DNA of 64,000 nucleotides from Ignavibacteria bacterium (GCA_016844745.1 JAERMQ010000007.1:84340-148339), one strand, 5' to 3'; positions 45,436-54,560 are shown, counted from the first letter of the stretch. Made by a program: numbers and translations. The notes: generated by a model not told the origin, from the letters alone.

Positions 45436-45480
45436 GTGAGAGGACGATGTGGGAATTAATCCCACATCTCCTACTCGATT

Positions 45481-45783
45481 TATAGCTAATGATGAATATA
45501 GAAATTAACCATAACCCCTTAGGGGTGGAATTATACGAATATAAAAAAAATATTTACGCTAATTTTCTTTAATATGCCATCCCGATGGGATTCTCGTTAG
45601 CTTTAAGGAATTTTCTATAAATATGTCATCACGATGGGATTCACCTTAGTTTTGTTTTATTTGATTAGGATTCTTTTATTGATTTAAAATCAAGTCATAA
45701 TATTTTCATTGGAAAGACGACATTATACCGGGTAGAAAAACCTAATTTTTGAAAAATTTGAATATTAAGACTTATAAAGTTCT
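45481..45783. other. Gap of 303 bp with small hairpins, no gene
   Basis: Holds ccccttagggg (palindrome near 45514), the two cgatgggatt repeats at 45572 and 45621, and AT-rich sequence. No clear promoter or ribosome-binding site was seen for the following gene. Confidence 0.6.
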
Positions 45784-47337
45784 ATGCATAAAAAAACTCC
45801 TTTAATTGCCGCCATAGATTTAGGTACTAACTCGTTCCACATGGTTACCGCTTCAGTTAATAACCGGCAGATGCTTAAAATTGTAAGCAGGGAAAAGGAA
45901 ATGGTGCGGCTTGGCTCCAGTGGCGGGGATATGAAGAAATTAATGCCCGATGCAATAGAACGTGGAGTGAGAACATTAAAGCATTTTGCAGAAATTGCGA
46001 AAAATGATAATGCCGATATTCGGGCAATAGCCACCAGCGCTGTACGGGAAGCCCAGAACCAGTCTGATTTTATCGAAAGAGTAAAAAATGAAATCGGTAT
46101 CGATATCGAAGTTGTTTCCGGTGTTGAAGAAGGAAGATTGATTTATATAGGAGCAATGCATGCTGTTCCCATATTCGATAAAAAGGCGCTTGTTATAGAT
46201 ATTGGCGGAGGCAGCACTGAAGCCATAATTGGTTTGAAAGGTAATATTAATTTTGTCAATAGCCATAAATTAGGCGCTATCAGGTTAACGAAAAAATTTT
46301 TCCACGATGGTATATCTACACCCAAAAGGGTTAGTGAGTCCAGGGATTTCATTAAAGGAGATTGGGCGCCCACACTGAAATTAGTCGAACAAACGGGATT
46401 CGAGGTCGTTGTTGGGACATCCGGTACTATCACTAATTTAGCATTAATGACCCTTGCTATGAGAGGTGAGAAAATTCCAGGTATTATAAATGGTCTTACC
46501 GTTTCCGGAGCTGATATCCTTAAAGTAATTAACCTTATTGTTAATACCCGCACTGTTAAGGAAAGGGCTGCTTTGCCCGGAATGGATGCCGATAGAGCCG
46601 ATATTATAACAGCAGGCGCCCTCATACTCGAACAGGCAATAAAACAATTACATATTGACAAATTAATTCTTTCATCGTATGCTTTGCGGGAAGGGATTGT
46701 ATTCGATACAGTTCTTAAAAGCCGCTCCGAAAGCGAGCATCGGGTGCTAAGCCATCTGCGATATGATACAATTTACCATCTATGCCAGATTTATCAGGTT
46801 GATATTGAACATGCAGAACATATTAAACAATTAGCATTACAGATTTTTGACGGACTTCAGGATTTACATAAGCTCGGATTTTCACAGCGTGAATTCCTCG
46901 AAGATGCAGCAATGCTTCACGACGCAGGGTATCATATTTCCCATGATTCCCATCACAAGCATAGTTATTATCTGATTAAAAATTCGATTATGCCCGGCTT
47001 TACAATGGACGAATCGGAATACATTGCTAATATTGCGCGTTACCACAGGAAAAGCCATCCGAAAAAGAAACATGAAAATTTTAAAGGTCTCAGCAATGAA
47101 AAACAGGATGGAGTAAGGATATTGAGCGGTATTCTAAGGATTTCCGAAGGTATAGACCGCCGTATGCTAAAAAATGTTCTATCTGTAGGAATTAAATACG
47201 ATGCTCAAAAAATTACTATATCATTAATATCCGAACATGAAAAAGCATATCCCGATATTGAACTCTGGGGCGCCGAAAGACGTAAGCTGCTGCTGGAAGA
47301 AACCCTTTGCAGGAATATAGTTTTTGAGATAGTATGA
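45784..47337 (+). CDS. ppx: Exopolyphosphatase / guanosine pentaphosphatase (Ppx/GppA)
   Basis: 517 residues. An actin-like ASKHA domain with AAIDLGTNSFHMV (9-21), AIATSAVREAQN, VVSGVEEGRLIYIGAM and VIDIGGGSTEAI, then a C-terminal HD-type region (LEDAAMLHDAGYHISHDSHH, HKHSYYLIKN, ARYHRKSHP). These releasing enzymes cut phosphate from polyphosphate or pppGpp; which is preferred cannot be read from the sequence. The length and all core motifs are intact. Confidence 0.94.
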   Translation: MHKKTPLIAAIDLGTNSFHMVTASVNNRQMLKIVSREKEMVRLGSSGGDMKKLMPDAIERGVRTLKHFAEIAKNDNADIRAIATSAVREAQNQSDFIERVKNEIGIDIEVVSGVEEGRLIYIGAMHAVPIFDKKALVIDIGGGSTEAIIGLKGNINFVNSHKLGAIRLTKKFFHDGISTPKRVSESRDFIKGDWAPTLKLVEQTGFEVVVGTSGTITNLALMTLAMRGEKIPGIINGLTVSGADILKVINLIVNTRTVKERAALPGMDADRADIITAGALILEQAIKQLHIDKLILSSYALREGIVFDTVLKSRSESEHRVLSHLRYDTIYHLCQIYQVDIEHAEHIKQLALQIFDGLQDLHKLGFSQREFLEDAAMLHDAGYHISHDSHHKHSYYLIKNSIMPGFTMDESEYIANIARYHRKSHPKKKHENFKGLSNEKQDGVRILSGILRISEGIDRRMLKNVLSVGIKYDAQKITISLISEHEKAYPDIELWGAERRKLLLEETLCRNIVFEIV

Positions 47338-47346
47338 CTAATCCCT

Positions 47347-47371
47347 ACAGTCAGAAGTTCCTTCTGACTGT
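47347..47371. repeat. Short hairpin repeat (cagtcagaag / cttctgactg)
   Basis: acagtcagaagttccttctg and actgt: ten-base arms with loop TTC, right after ppx. Partial copies lie at 47562-47582 and 47978-47994. It may end the ppx transcript, though no T run follows. Confidence 0.6.
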
Positions 47372-47609
47372 AAGAAATTTCTTGGAATTTGATTATTTTT
47401 TGATATATTTGTAAATATTCTCAGCAAAATAAAAATAATATTAGGATATGTCAAATATTAATTGTATATTTGCAGTTGTTCGTTTATCAATAGAGTGTTT
47501 TTAATTGCATAGTGTGTAATTCATAATCCTCAGAGTTTTTTTAAATGGAACATTATTATTAACAGTCAGAGTTTTTTCTGACGTACTTTTATTTTTTTTA
47601 GGATTTTTT

Positions 47610-47888
47610 ATGAATATCTATGTAGGGAATCTTCCCTTTAACACGACCGATGATGAATTGAAGGAAATTTTTTCCGGATACGGTCAAGTAACATCAGCTA
47701 AAATTATCATGGACAGAGAAACCGGACGGTCAAAGGGATTCGGTTTTGTCGAAATGAGCGAAACAATCGCTCGCAAAGCTATCACCGAATTAGACGGAGC
47801 CCAATTAGGCGAAAAAACACTCACTGTAAACGAAGCCAGACCAAAAAAAGATTTCAATGACTCGAGACCCAGAAGACGTAGTTGGTAA
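47610..47888 (+). CDS. RRM-type RNA-binding protein
   Basis: 92 residues: a single RNA recognition motif with RNP2 IYVGNLPFN (3-11) and RNP1 KGFGFVEM, and a short basic tail (RPRRRSW). Such proteins are common in cyanobacteria and Bacteroidota and bind single-stranded RNA; cold-shock or RNA-chaperone roles are usual proposals. TTAGGA lies before the start. A 270-bp AT-rich leader with the short hairpin repeats precedes it, and a strong terminator follows. Confidence 0.93.
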   Translation: MNIYVGNLPFNTTDDELKEIFSGYGQVTSAKIIMDRETGRSKGFGFVEMSETIARKAITELDGAQLGEKTLTVNEARPKKDFNDSRPRRRSW

Positions 47889-47906
47889 TAGATTTTTATC
47901 ATTTCA

Positions 47907-47945
47907 AAATCGCTTTCATACTTGTACGAAAGCGATTTTTTTTTT
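47907..47945 (+). terminator. Rho-independent terminator after the RRM gene
   Basis: aaaatcgctttc and gaaagcgatttt are exact complements around a 10-base loop (atacttgtac), and a run of nine T continues after the stem. It lies 18 bp past the stop codon. Confidence 0.92.
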
Positions 47946-48007
47946 GTCCCTAACCCATCCCTTTTTAAGTATACATGCAGAAGGAACTTCTGACTAAAGG
48001 GAAGTCA

Positions 48008-48093
48008 AGAAGAATGTCATTCTGAACGAAGTGAAGAATCCAATCCCAATGTAACTTCTGGATTCTTCACTTAGTTCAGAATAACATTCTTCT
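48008..48093. repeat. Inverted repeat of the tgtcattctgaac family
   Basis: agaagaatgtcattctgaac and gaagtgaagaatcca pair with tggattcttcacttagttca and gaataacattcttct. Same sequence family as the 45-bp tandem array at 8694. The rest of 47889-48263 has no gene. Confidence 0.78.
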
Positions 48094-48263
48094 AGAATTT
48101 TAAGGAAACCTCAAGATTTTATTTAATTTTTTTAAGGTATTATCACTATTTGGCATTAACTCTGAATTTACTTATATTTGAATTGAGCAAATCCTGATGT
48201 GATTGCTTATTGTAAATTTTGAGGAGTTTGGATTAAACTTAAATAAAAATAAAGGCATGGCTT

Positions 48264-49400
48264 ATGAAAACAATATTTTCAATATTCTTCTTACTTCTTC
48301 TTAGCTTTCAAATTAACTATTCACAGGTATATCCTAAAAATGTACTTCTGGAGGAGTTCTCCACTGCGCCATGCGGTTTTTGCCCGGAAGGCGCTATCAT
48401 TGCAGAAAAGCTGATTAATAAATATCCTAACTTATTTACCTTCACACACCATGCCGGTTTTGGTACCGATAGCATGACAATCCCCGAAAGCGCAGCAATT
48501 GCCGGCAAATACACTACCTTTGCTCCGGCAGGAGTTATCGACCGGGGTTATTATGATATTCCGGTTTATACTAATAAAGGGTATCTTGGAGTTTCCCGAC
48601 AGAAATGGGATAGCGTAGTTGCAGTCCGTTTGAATGAGGCTGCTGAAGCTTATATTAAAGTCAATAAAAGTTATGATAATGAACTAAGGACTTTGAATGT
48701 TAAGGTTGATATAGGATTTATCAGCAATGTTGATTCCAACGATTACAGAGTCAATTTAGCAATTATCGAGGATAGTGTTACCGGAACAGGCAAAGGATAC
48801 GACCAGAAGAATTATTTTAATGGCGACCCGAATTATCCTGAGCTTTATAAAAAGGGCGATTCAATAGTAGGTTATGTGCATAGGCATGTTTTGAGAGCCT
48901 TGCCGACCGGAACATGGGGTGCAGCTAAAATAATCCCATATCAACCGGAAATCGAGACAATTTATACTTATGAATTGAAGAATTATAAAATTCCAGCAAA
49001 ATGGAAAATAAAAGATTTAAGTATTATATCTTTCATTAGCTATTACAATAAAGATTCCGTCGTTAAGCATAAAATCCTGAATTCGGAATACATAAAGCAT
49101 ATTGATAATGAGACGAAAGTAGTTAATGAACAACCTGTGTATAATAATAATGAAATGGAAATATATCCGAATCCTGCGCAGGACCTTGCTTATGCCGCAA
49201 TTTCGCTTGATAAAACCACCATTTTAAATCTTGGTCTATATTCAATCGCCGGTCAGAAAATTCGCGATATTAAACATTCAAGCAGCTTTGCGAAGGGAAA
49301 TATTTATTTCTATGTTTCTGATTTGCAGACCGGTGTGTACATACTTCGGGCTGAAACTACCGATAGGACTATATGCAGGAAGTTTGTAGTAGAAAAATAA
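48264..49400 (+). CDS. Omp28-like thioredoxin-fold secreted protein with T9SS sorting domain
   Basis: 378 residues. Signal peptide MKTIFSIFFLLLLSFQINYS. EEFSTAPCGFCPEGAIIAEK holds a CxxC pair (Cys37, Cys40) in a thioredoxin-like start, as in the Omp28/P. gingivalis 28-kDa family. The middle domain (VDIGFISNVDSNDYRVNLAI) is a beta-sandwich. A T9SS sorting domain follows from IYPNPAQDLAYAAISL to CRKFVVEK. Thiol-disulfide activity is plausible but not shown for the family. Confidence 0.87.
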   Translation: MKTIFSIFFLLLLSFQINYSQVYPKNVLLEEFSTAPCGFCPEGAIIAEKLINKYPNLFTFTHHAGFGTDSMTIPESAAIAGKYTTFAPAGVIDRGYYDIPVYTNKGYLGVSRQKWDSVVAVRLNEAAEAYIKVNKSYDNELRTLNVKVDIGFISNVDSNDYRVNLAIIEDSVTGTGKGYDQKNYFNGDPNYPELYKKGDSIVGYVHRHVLRALPTGTWGAAKIIPYQPEIETIYTYELKNYKIPAKWKIKDLSIISFISYYNKDSVVKHKILNSEYIKHIDNETKVVNEQPVYNNNEMEIYPNPAQDLAYAAISLDKTTILNLGLYSIAGQKIRDIKHSSSFAKGNIYFYVSDLQTGVYILRAETTDRTICRKFVVEK

Positions 49401-49477
49401 ACGAAACATGGATAGTTGTTGTCCGAAATGTAAAATTTTTGTCTATCGAATAAATACTGCATGAATTTGAACCGGTA

Positions 49478-49654
49478 TTAATATATTGTGGTCGTACCAG
49501 AACCGCCCCGGCTGGACCATACCGAATGGTAGTAGTTCGTAGCGCTAAGCAAGTCGAGATTGAGTTCCGGCACATTATTGTTATCAAATGTAAACTTCAA
49601 GTCCGAGAAGGTAACGCGGTTATTGCCAAGGTGGTCTTTCAGTTCGTATTCCAT
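49478..49654 (-). pseudogene. RHS-core fragment, frameshifted (remnant 1)
   Basis: Reads MEYELKDHLGNNRVTFSDLK, then LDLLSATNYY. After losing one C it continues in the next frame as PFGMVQPGRFWYD and stops at 49478-49480. YxLKDHLGNxRVTF and SATNYYPFGM are the RHS-repeat core boundary motifs. A second copy of the same piece lies at 50907-51086. Confidence 0.82.
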
Positions 49655-49962
49655 CAATTTTTCGTTAGATGTTTTGTCGTATCACGAAGATTTTTCAAAA
49701 TTCTTTCATAATCAGAATGTGAGCCGAGCCAGAACCATTCTACAGTCTCAGTTTCACGCAAGGCTAAGGCTCTATAATTCAAACCTATTCTAACTGACCA
49801 AATTTTTAACCGTTTAGGGAATGTTTGTTTGAAATCGAGGCTGGGATGATTAGGATTTTCTTTCCACAATTTGTAATTCTCTCTTGCAAGCTGTTTAATT
49901 TCAGTTGGAAGCGCATTGAATAACCGTACAAAAGTGCGAGTACGTTTCGACTTCATCACCAA
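49654..49962 (-). CDS. RelE/HigB-like toxin
   Basis: 102 residues: RTFVRLFNALPTEIKQLARE, NPNHPSLDFKQT, IWSVRIGLNYRALALRE and VEWFWLGSHSDYERIL, the RelE/ParE fold with Arg residues in the typical late strands and SHSDYE near the end. Its start overlaps the antitoxin gene by 7 bp. Presumably an mRNA interferase; the target is unknown. Confidence 0.86.
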   Translation of the reverse strand: MVMKSKRTRTFVRLFNALPTEIKQLARENYKLWKENPNHPSLDFKQTFPKRLKIWSVRIGLNYRALALRETETVEWFWLGSHSDYERILKNLRDTTKHLTKN

Positions 49963-50150
49963 TCCCCGTCAATAAGATTGCCTTTTGCTCTCTCTTGACG
50001 GACTTCATCCAGCATGATTGTCAGAAAAGCCTCCGATTCGGGCTTTAGCATTAACTCATCCCACTTTTCGTCACTTTTCTTTACCACTTTGTCGGGCTTA
50101 GGTTTTGAATCTAATCTTTTCCGCTTTTTTTTCTCAATTATATCCTGCAT
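49956..50150 (-). CDS. Antitoxin partner of the 49654 toxin
   Basis: 64 residues, strongly charged: IIEKKKRKRLDSKPKPDKV in the first half, then WDELMLKPESEAFLTIMLDE. It overlaps the toxin start by 7 bp and lies upstream, the usual order. No DNA-binding motif is evident. Assigned by position and size. Confidence 0.7.
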   Translation of the reverse strand: MQDIIEKKKRKRLDSKPKPDKVVKKSDEKWDELMLKPESEAFLTIMLDEVRQERAKGNLIDGDW

Positions 50151-50265
50151 TTCAGCCTCAAAAAATAATATAATTTAGTTCATTTACGATTAAATAGCAA
50201 CAATATTTTTCAAAAATAACGGGATTATTAGCAAAACCTGCTTATGGACTTCTCCAAATCCTTTT

Positions 50266-50526
50266 TTATTTCTTATAATGATTTGTGAAAGAGATTACTT
50301 CAGCAGTGTTATCTTCCCGAATAAAAAATAATGCCCGGTATTTCAAATCTAATCGTAATGAGAATATCCCAAGCCATTTTGGCTCTAACAGCTCAACATT
50401 CAAAGACGGATGGCTTGTATTCTCTTCATAGAGCATTTTTACTTTCTGCCATTTTTTCTCTAATTGATGAACATTCAAATATTCGGTTAAATCGTCCCTT
50501 AATTCGCAGAAATTCATAAGGCTCAC
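50266..50526 (-). CDS. RelE-like toxin, second pair
   Basis: 86 residues: HQLEKKWQKVKMLYEENTSH, PSLNVELLEPKWLGIFSLRL, DLKYRALFFI and VISFTNHYKK. Same fold and same HPSL and YRAL landmarks as the 49654 toxin, so the two pairs are probably distant paralogues. It overlaps its antitoxin by 4 bp. Confidence 0.82.
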   Translation of the reverse strand: MSLMNFCELRDDLTEYLNVHQLEKKWQKVKMLYEENTSHPSLNVELLEPKWLGIFSLRLDLKYRALFFIREDNTAEVISFTNHYKK

Positions 50527-50744
50527 TTTTTAAAGTAAGATGATTTTTCCAAACCCTTTTCCAAATCTTCTAAAAATCCATCGGTGTATAAACCTGTATT
50601 ACGAAAGTCATCGGTAACACTTTTTGCAGTTGCCTGTATTATATTTTCGTGAAAACTTTTAACTAAGCTCTGATATGCTTTAGCCTGCAACAGCAATGTT
50701 TCGTATTCATCTTTCATTAATAAGACAGTATCAGCCATGACCAA
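50523..50744 (-). CDS. Antitoxin of the second pair
   Basis: 73 residues. TVLLMKDEYETLLLQAKAYQ, then a helical tail. The N-terminus resembles a Phd/AbrB-like or helix-loop start, but I cannot assign a fold. Overlap of 4 bp with the toxin and order antitoxin-toxin support the call. AAAGGAG lies before the start. Confidence 0.68.
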   Translation of the reverse strand: MVMADTVLLMKDEYETLLLQAKAYQSLVKSFHENIIQATAKSVTDDFRNTGLYTDGFLEDLEKGLEKSSYFKK

Positions 50745-50906
50745 ACTCCTTTATTTCTTAATAATTTTTTATGACGAATCAAAATATTTATTATTTAATC
50801 GATATATAAAAGGGCTTCTCCCTCTCCTTGAAGATGGGGTCACAGCTTAGCCAGCGACCAAGGCGGAAGTCCGATTAGTTTGTAAAGTTCATCAAGTTCG
50901 TAAAGT

Positions 50907-51086
50907 TCATTTTTTTGCTTTCAACTTTATAACTTTTAACTTTCTACTATTTGGGTAGTAGTTCGTTGCGCTGAGCATGACGAGGTTGAGTTCATCAACG
51001 CCATTGTTATCAAAAGTAAATTTCAAGTCCGAGAAGGTAACGCGGTTATTACCAAGGTGGTCTTTGAGTTGGTATAAATGCTCCAT
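50907..51086 (-). pseudogene. RHS-core fragment (remnant 2)
   Basis: EHLYQLKDHLGNNRVTFSDL, then MLSATNYYP, and the similarity stops. Nearly the same DNA as remnant 1 (for example aagtccgagaaggtaacgcg on the plus strand in both). No RHS repeats or toxin domain remain nearby. Confidence 0.8.
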
Positions 51087-51550
51087 TAAAAGCGCTTTGA
51101 AATAAATTAAAATTTGTCTTCTCTTAAAAAAATAAATATATGGAAAAATTACCAAAAATGAAATAAAATTTATTTTAAAACCGTTTTCAAGTCATTTTCT
51201 TGGTAATTCCTATCTACTCATTATGTTTGCATACCTTGTTCTTTGAAATAAATTTTAATTTGAAAATGAGACAATTTGAAAATTTATTGTAAGCAGGAAC
51301 CTTCCGAAGGTTTAACTAATAAAAAATGAAAAAACGAAGGTATTCCTGCATTCTATAAACAAAACCTTCGGAAGGTTAAACCTGAAAAAAGCGAAATTCC
51401 GTAGTAAAAAATAGTAAAAAGCCACATTTGAAAATGAGACAATTTGAAAATTTGAAGATGAAGCAATAAAAAATGCTAAAAACCAGTGCCAAAATGCTTC
51501 TTTTTGACTCAAAACCTACAATTTGAAAATGGTACCTTTAAAATAATAAA

Positions 51551-51630
51551 ATCGTAGAAAACCGTAGAAAACCGTAGAAAATTGTAGAAAATCTTAGAAA
51601 ATTGTAGAAAACCTTAGAAAGTTGGTGAAA
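51551..51630. repeat. Tandem 10-bp repeats (cgtagaaaac)
   Basis: About eight copies of the ten-base unit (cgtagaaaac, ttgtagaaaa, cttagaaaa variants) directly before the fourth REP palindrome and the 3' end of leuS. Confidence 0.8.
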
Positions 51631-51632
51631 AA

Positions 51633-51663
51633 GTCATCCGATGACTGGGAGTCATCGGATGAC
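51633..51663. repeat. REP palindrome copy 4 (distant from the RAYT gene)
   Basis: gtcatccgatgact, GGG, agtcatcggatgac: identical to copy 1 at 12045, 39 kb away. It sits 10 bp from the leuS stop codon, where a REP could stabilise or end the transcript. Confidence 0.93.
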
Positions 51664-51673
51664 TAATTTATAA

Positions 51674-54226
51674 CTACGATACTATATAATTAATCAGCTT
51701 ATTCGGAACAAAAATAACTTTACGAACGGTTTTACCTTCAAAGTGTTTGCAGACATTTTCATCAGCACGGGCTAAGCTATCAACGAATTCTTCATTTGAA
51801 TCCAATGGAATTATCAATTTCGAGCGTATCTTGCTCATAACCTGCACCACAAGCTCGATTTCATCTTTTATTGTTTTGGATTCATCATAATCAGGGAAAC
51901 TATGACGAATAATAGATTCTGTATTCCCTAAAATAGCCCACAACTCTTCGGCAATATGCGGAGCAAACGGAGCAAGGCAAAGCACAAATTTCTCCATAGC
52001 CTGGCGCGGCTTCCGGTCGGATTTAGTAAATTCATTTACGAATATCATCATCTGCGAAACGGCAGTATTGAAATGAAGGCTTTCGATATCCTCGCCAACT
52101 TTCTTAATTGTCGAATGAAGGACATATTCCTGCTCTTTCGACAGCTCACATTCAACAACACTTTCGGATAAAGTAGCTGCTTCGGTTGCGAGCATTCGCC
52201 AGACTCGATTTAAAAACCTGTGAACTCCTTCTATTCCGGAGGTTGACCAGGGCTTTGCATCGGGAAGCGGACCGAGAAACATTTCATACATTCTTAGGGA
52301 ATCAGCGCCGAATTCTGCAACCACATCATCCGGATTAATCACATTTCCCAGGGATTTCGACATTTTGCGTCCGTCTTCACCCATTATTAAGCCTTGATGG
52401 TACAGCTTTTTGAAAGGCTCGGGAGTTGAAACATACCCGTAATCATAAAGCACTTTATGCCAAAAACGTGCGTAAAGCAAATGCAGCACAGCATGTTCGG
52501 CTCCACCCATGTATAAATCAACTCCATCGGGCTGCATCCAATATTTTTCCTTCTCCTTATTGCAGAATATTTCATCGTTCTTTGGGTCAATATACCTGAG
52601 ATAATACCAGCAGGAGCCAGCCCATTGAGGCATTGTATTTGTCTCGTAGCGGGCTTTCTTTCCTGTTTTCGGGTCAATGAAATTAATCCAGCTTTCCACC
52701 TTTGCCAGCGGGGACTCACCCGTACCGGCAGGCTGGAAATCGAGCACATCGGGCAGGCGCAATGGAAGTTCGGATTCATCAAGCGCACGCTTGCTGCCAT
52801 CCTCGAAATACATTATCGGAACTGGTTCGCCCCAATATCTCTGCCGTGAGAAAAGCCAGTCACGCAATTTATATTGAATCTTTTTGCAACCTATTGATTT
52901 GGATTCCAGCCATTCTATCGTTCGATTTATAGCATCGGGTGTTGCCATTCCTGTTATTGAGAATTCATCATTTGCCGAATCGAAAGCAATACCATCTTCA
53001 GTGAATGCTTTATTCTCAATATCCCATTCGGAACCACCTGACGGAGTAACGACTTTTTTAATCGGCAGGGAATAAGTTAGCGCAAATTCATGGTCACGCT
53101 CGTCATGCCCGGGAACCGCCATTATAGCGCCTGTTCCGTAATGTGCAAGAACGTAATCTGCAATCCAAATAGGAATTGGCTTACCGGTTGCAGGATTTAC
53201 AGCGAAAGCGCCCGTAAATACACCTGTTTTTGATTTATTCAAATCAGTGCGCTCAAGGTCACTCTTAAGCGAAGTTTCCCGTATGTATTCAGCTACTTCA
53301 TTTTTCTGGTCGGGAGTTGTTATGTCGCTGACTAATTCATGTTCCGGAGCCAGTACAATGTAAGTAGCGCCGAAAACTGTATCCGGACGGGTAGTGAAAA
53401 CAATGAAGGATTTATCATTACCCTCGATTGTAAACTGTATTTCTGCACCAATACTTTCGCCTATCCAGTGCCTCTGCATTTCTTTTGTTGAGATGGGCCA
53501 ATCGACCAAAGCAAGGTCATCTAACAATCTTTTGGAATATTTTGTTATTCTTAGCATCCATTGGCGCATCGGTCGGCGCACAACTTCGTAACCTTTTGCA
53601 CACCATTCATCAATTTCTTCGTTAGCAAGAACTGTCCCAAGAGCTTCGCACCAGTTCACCGGTACCATGGAGATAAATGCCAATCTATGTTTATCTTTAT
53701 AATCTTCAATTTCTTTTGTATCTGTTATTTCATCAGGAATGGGTAATTCATCAATCGGACGGGCGCGCTGCTGCTCGTCGTCGAACCATGAATTATATAT
53801 TTTAAGGAACATCCATTGAGTCCATTTGAAATATTCCGGGTCGGTTGTATTAACGCAGCGGGACCAGTCGTAGCCGAAACCTAACATTTTAAGCTGCCCA
53901 ACGAAAACTGCAATATTTGTGTTGGTAGCTTCAATCGGATGGATATTTTTTTCCATGCAATACCGTTCCGTAGGAAGTCCGAATGCATCGAATCCCATTG
54001 GGTGCAGCACATTGAAGCCGCGCATTGTTTTGTATCGTCCGATTATATCTGTTGCGGTGTAACCTTCCGGGTGACCGATATGCAGCCCTGCTCCGCTCGG
54101 ATAAGGGAACATATCGAGAATATAGTATTTCGGGTGGGATTTGTCTTCAGAAGTTTTATAAATGTCACTGTCATCCCAGCGCTGCTGCCACTTTTTTTCT
54201 ATTTCCGTAAACGGGTACGATGCCAT
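51674..54226 (-). CDS. leuS: Leucyl-tRNA synthetase
   Basis: Charges tRNA-Leu. 850 residues, normal bacterial length. Seen: class I signature LHIGHPEGY (HIGH at 49-52), the editing domain with VFTTRPDTVFGATY and GTGAIMAVPGHDERD, DWLFSRQRYWGEPVP, and GRKMSKSLGNVINPDDV (KMSKS). The C-terminal anticodon-binding and tail regions are complete. It is followed by REP copy 4. Confidence 0.99.
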   Translation of the reverse strand: MASYPFTEIEKKWQQRWDDSDIYKTSEDKSHPKYYILDMFPYPSGAGLHIGHPEGYTATDIIGRYKTMRGFNVLHPMGFDAFGLPTERYCMEKNIHPIEATNTNIAVFVGQLKMLGFGYDWSRCVNTTDPEYFKWTQWMFLKIYNSWFDDEQQRARPIDELPIPDEITDTKEIEDYKDKHRLAFISMVPVNWCEALGTVLANEEIDEWCAKGYEVVRRPMRQWMLRITKYSKRLLDDLALVDWPISTKEMQRHWIGESIGAEIQFTIEGNDKSFIVFTTRPDTVFGATYIVLAPEHELVSDITTPDQKNEVAEYIRETSLKSDLERTDLNKSKTGVFTGAFAVNPATGKPIPIWIADYVLAHYGTGAIMAVPGHDERDHEFALTYSLPIKKVVTPSGGSEWDIENKAFTEDGIAFDSANDEFSITGMATPDAINRTIEWLESKSIGCKKIQYKLRDWLFSRQRYWGEPVPIMYFEDGSKRALDESELPLRLPDVLDFQPAGTGESPLAKVESWINFIDPKTGKKARYETNTMPQWAGSCWYYLRYIDPKNDEIFCNKEKEKYWMQPDGVDLYMGGAEHAVLHLLYARFWHKVLYDYGYVSTPEPFKKLYHQGLIMGEDGRKMSKSLGNVINPDDVVAEFGADSLRMYEMFLGPLPDAKPWSTSGIEGVHRFLNRVWRMLATEAATLSESVVECELSKEQEYVLHSTIKKVGEDIESLHFNTAVSQMMIFVNEFTKSDRKPRQAMEKFVLCLAPFAPHIAEELWAILGNTESIIRHSFPDYDESKTIKDEIELVVQVMSKIRSKLIIPLDSNEEFVDSLARADENVCKHFEGKTVRKVIFVPNKLINYIVS

Positions 54227-54317
54227 AAATGTTATTCAATTATAATAAAAATACAAACTACTAAATTACGAAATTGCAGGTGAATTATAGTCTTTGAATT
54301 TTTTGAGGGGGATTTAA

Positions 54318-54548
54318 TCAGGCATATTCAAGCTGGTTGAATCTTATTAATTTATCAATCGCATTTTGGGGATTAGGAAGACTTTTATGATTTGACAAAT
54401 ATTCTTCAATCCACAGTTTTGATACTGTTTCCAATTCGTTAATACATTCAAGGTATGTTTCTCCCTGTGCCAAACACCCAGGGAACGATATTATTTCCCC
54501 AACATATCCACCTTCTTCGGCAGGATATATCAATATTGGATAATTCAT
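54318..54548 (-). CDS. HicB-like protein, orphan
   Basis: 76 residues: YPILIYPAEEGGYVGEIISF, PGCLAQGETYLECINELET. This is the HicB antitoxin fold. No HicA lies on either side; upstream and 12 bp away is the type IIG restriction-modification gene on the same strand. It may be a leftover or a regulator. A GGAG lies before the start. Confidence 0.83.
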   Translation of the reverse strand: MNYPILIYPAEEGGYVGEIISFPGCLAQGETYLECINELETVSKLWIEEYLSNHKSLPNPQNAIDKLIRFNQLEYA

Positions 54549-54560
54549 TTTTTCTCCTTT

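Larger units (their letters stand above)
43577..45480 (+). mobile_element. Group II intron with reverse transcriptase
   Basis: The 5' end is gtgcgcccggcatgggcaat at 43577, with the following ggtgaaagtcccgaac of domain I. Domain V is accgccgtatgccgaacggc, continuing to tacggtggt, at 45404-45435, and a domain VI hairpin (gatgtgggaattaatcccac) with the end near ctcgat follows. About 1.9 kb in all. The open frame for the maturase lies in domain IV. It is inserted just after a short hairpin repeat in an intergenic region, so it disrupts no gene. The exact 3' boundary is uncertain by a few bases. Confidence 0.92.
51087..51673. other. Gap of 587 bp with repeats, no gene
   Basis: Contains aaccttccgaaggtt at about 51299-51313 and its inverted partner aaccttcggaaggtt at about 51362-51376, a repeated aatttgaaaat motif between 51258 and 51530, the 10-bp tandem array at 51551, and REP copy 4. 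A small frame at 51312-51512 on the minus strand shows no gene-like features. Confidence 0.65.

Noticed and set aside
49369..49587. 72-codon minus-strand frame at the Omp28 gene end
   Set aside because: It reads the RHS remnant in the wrong frame and continues antisense into the sorting domain; not a gene.
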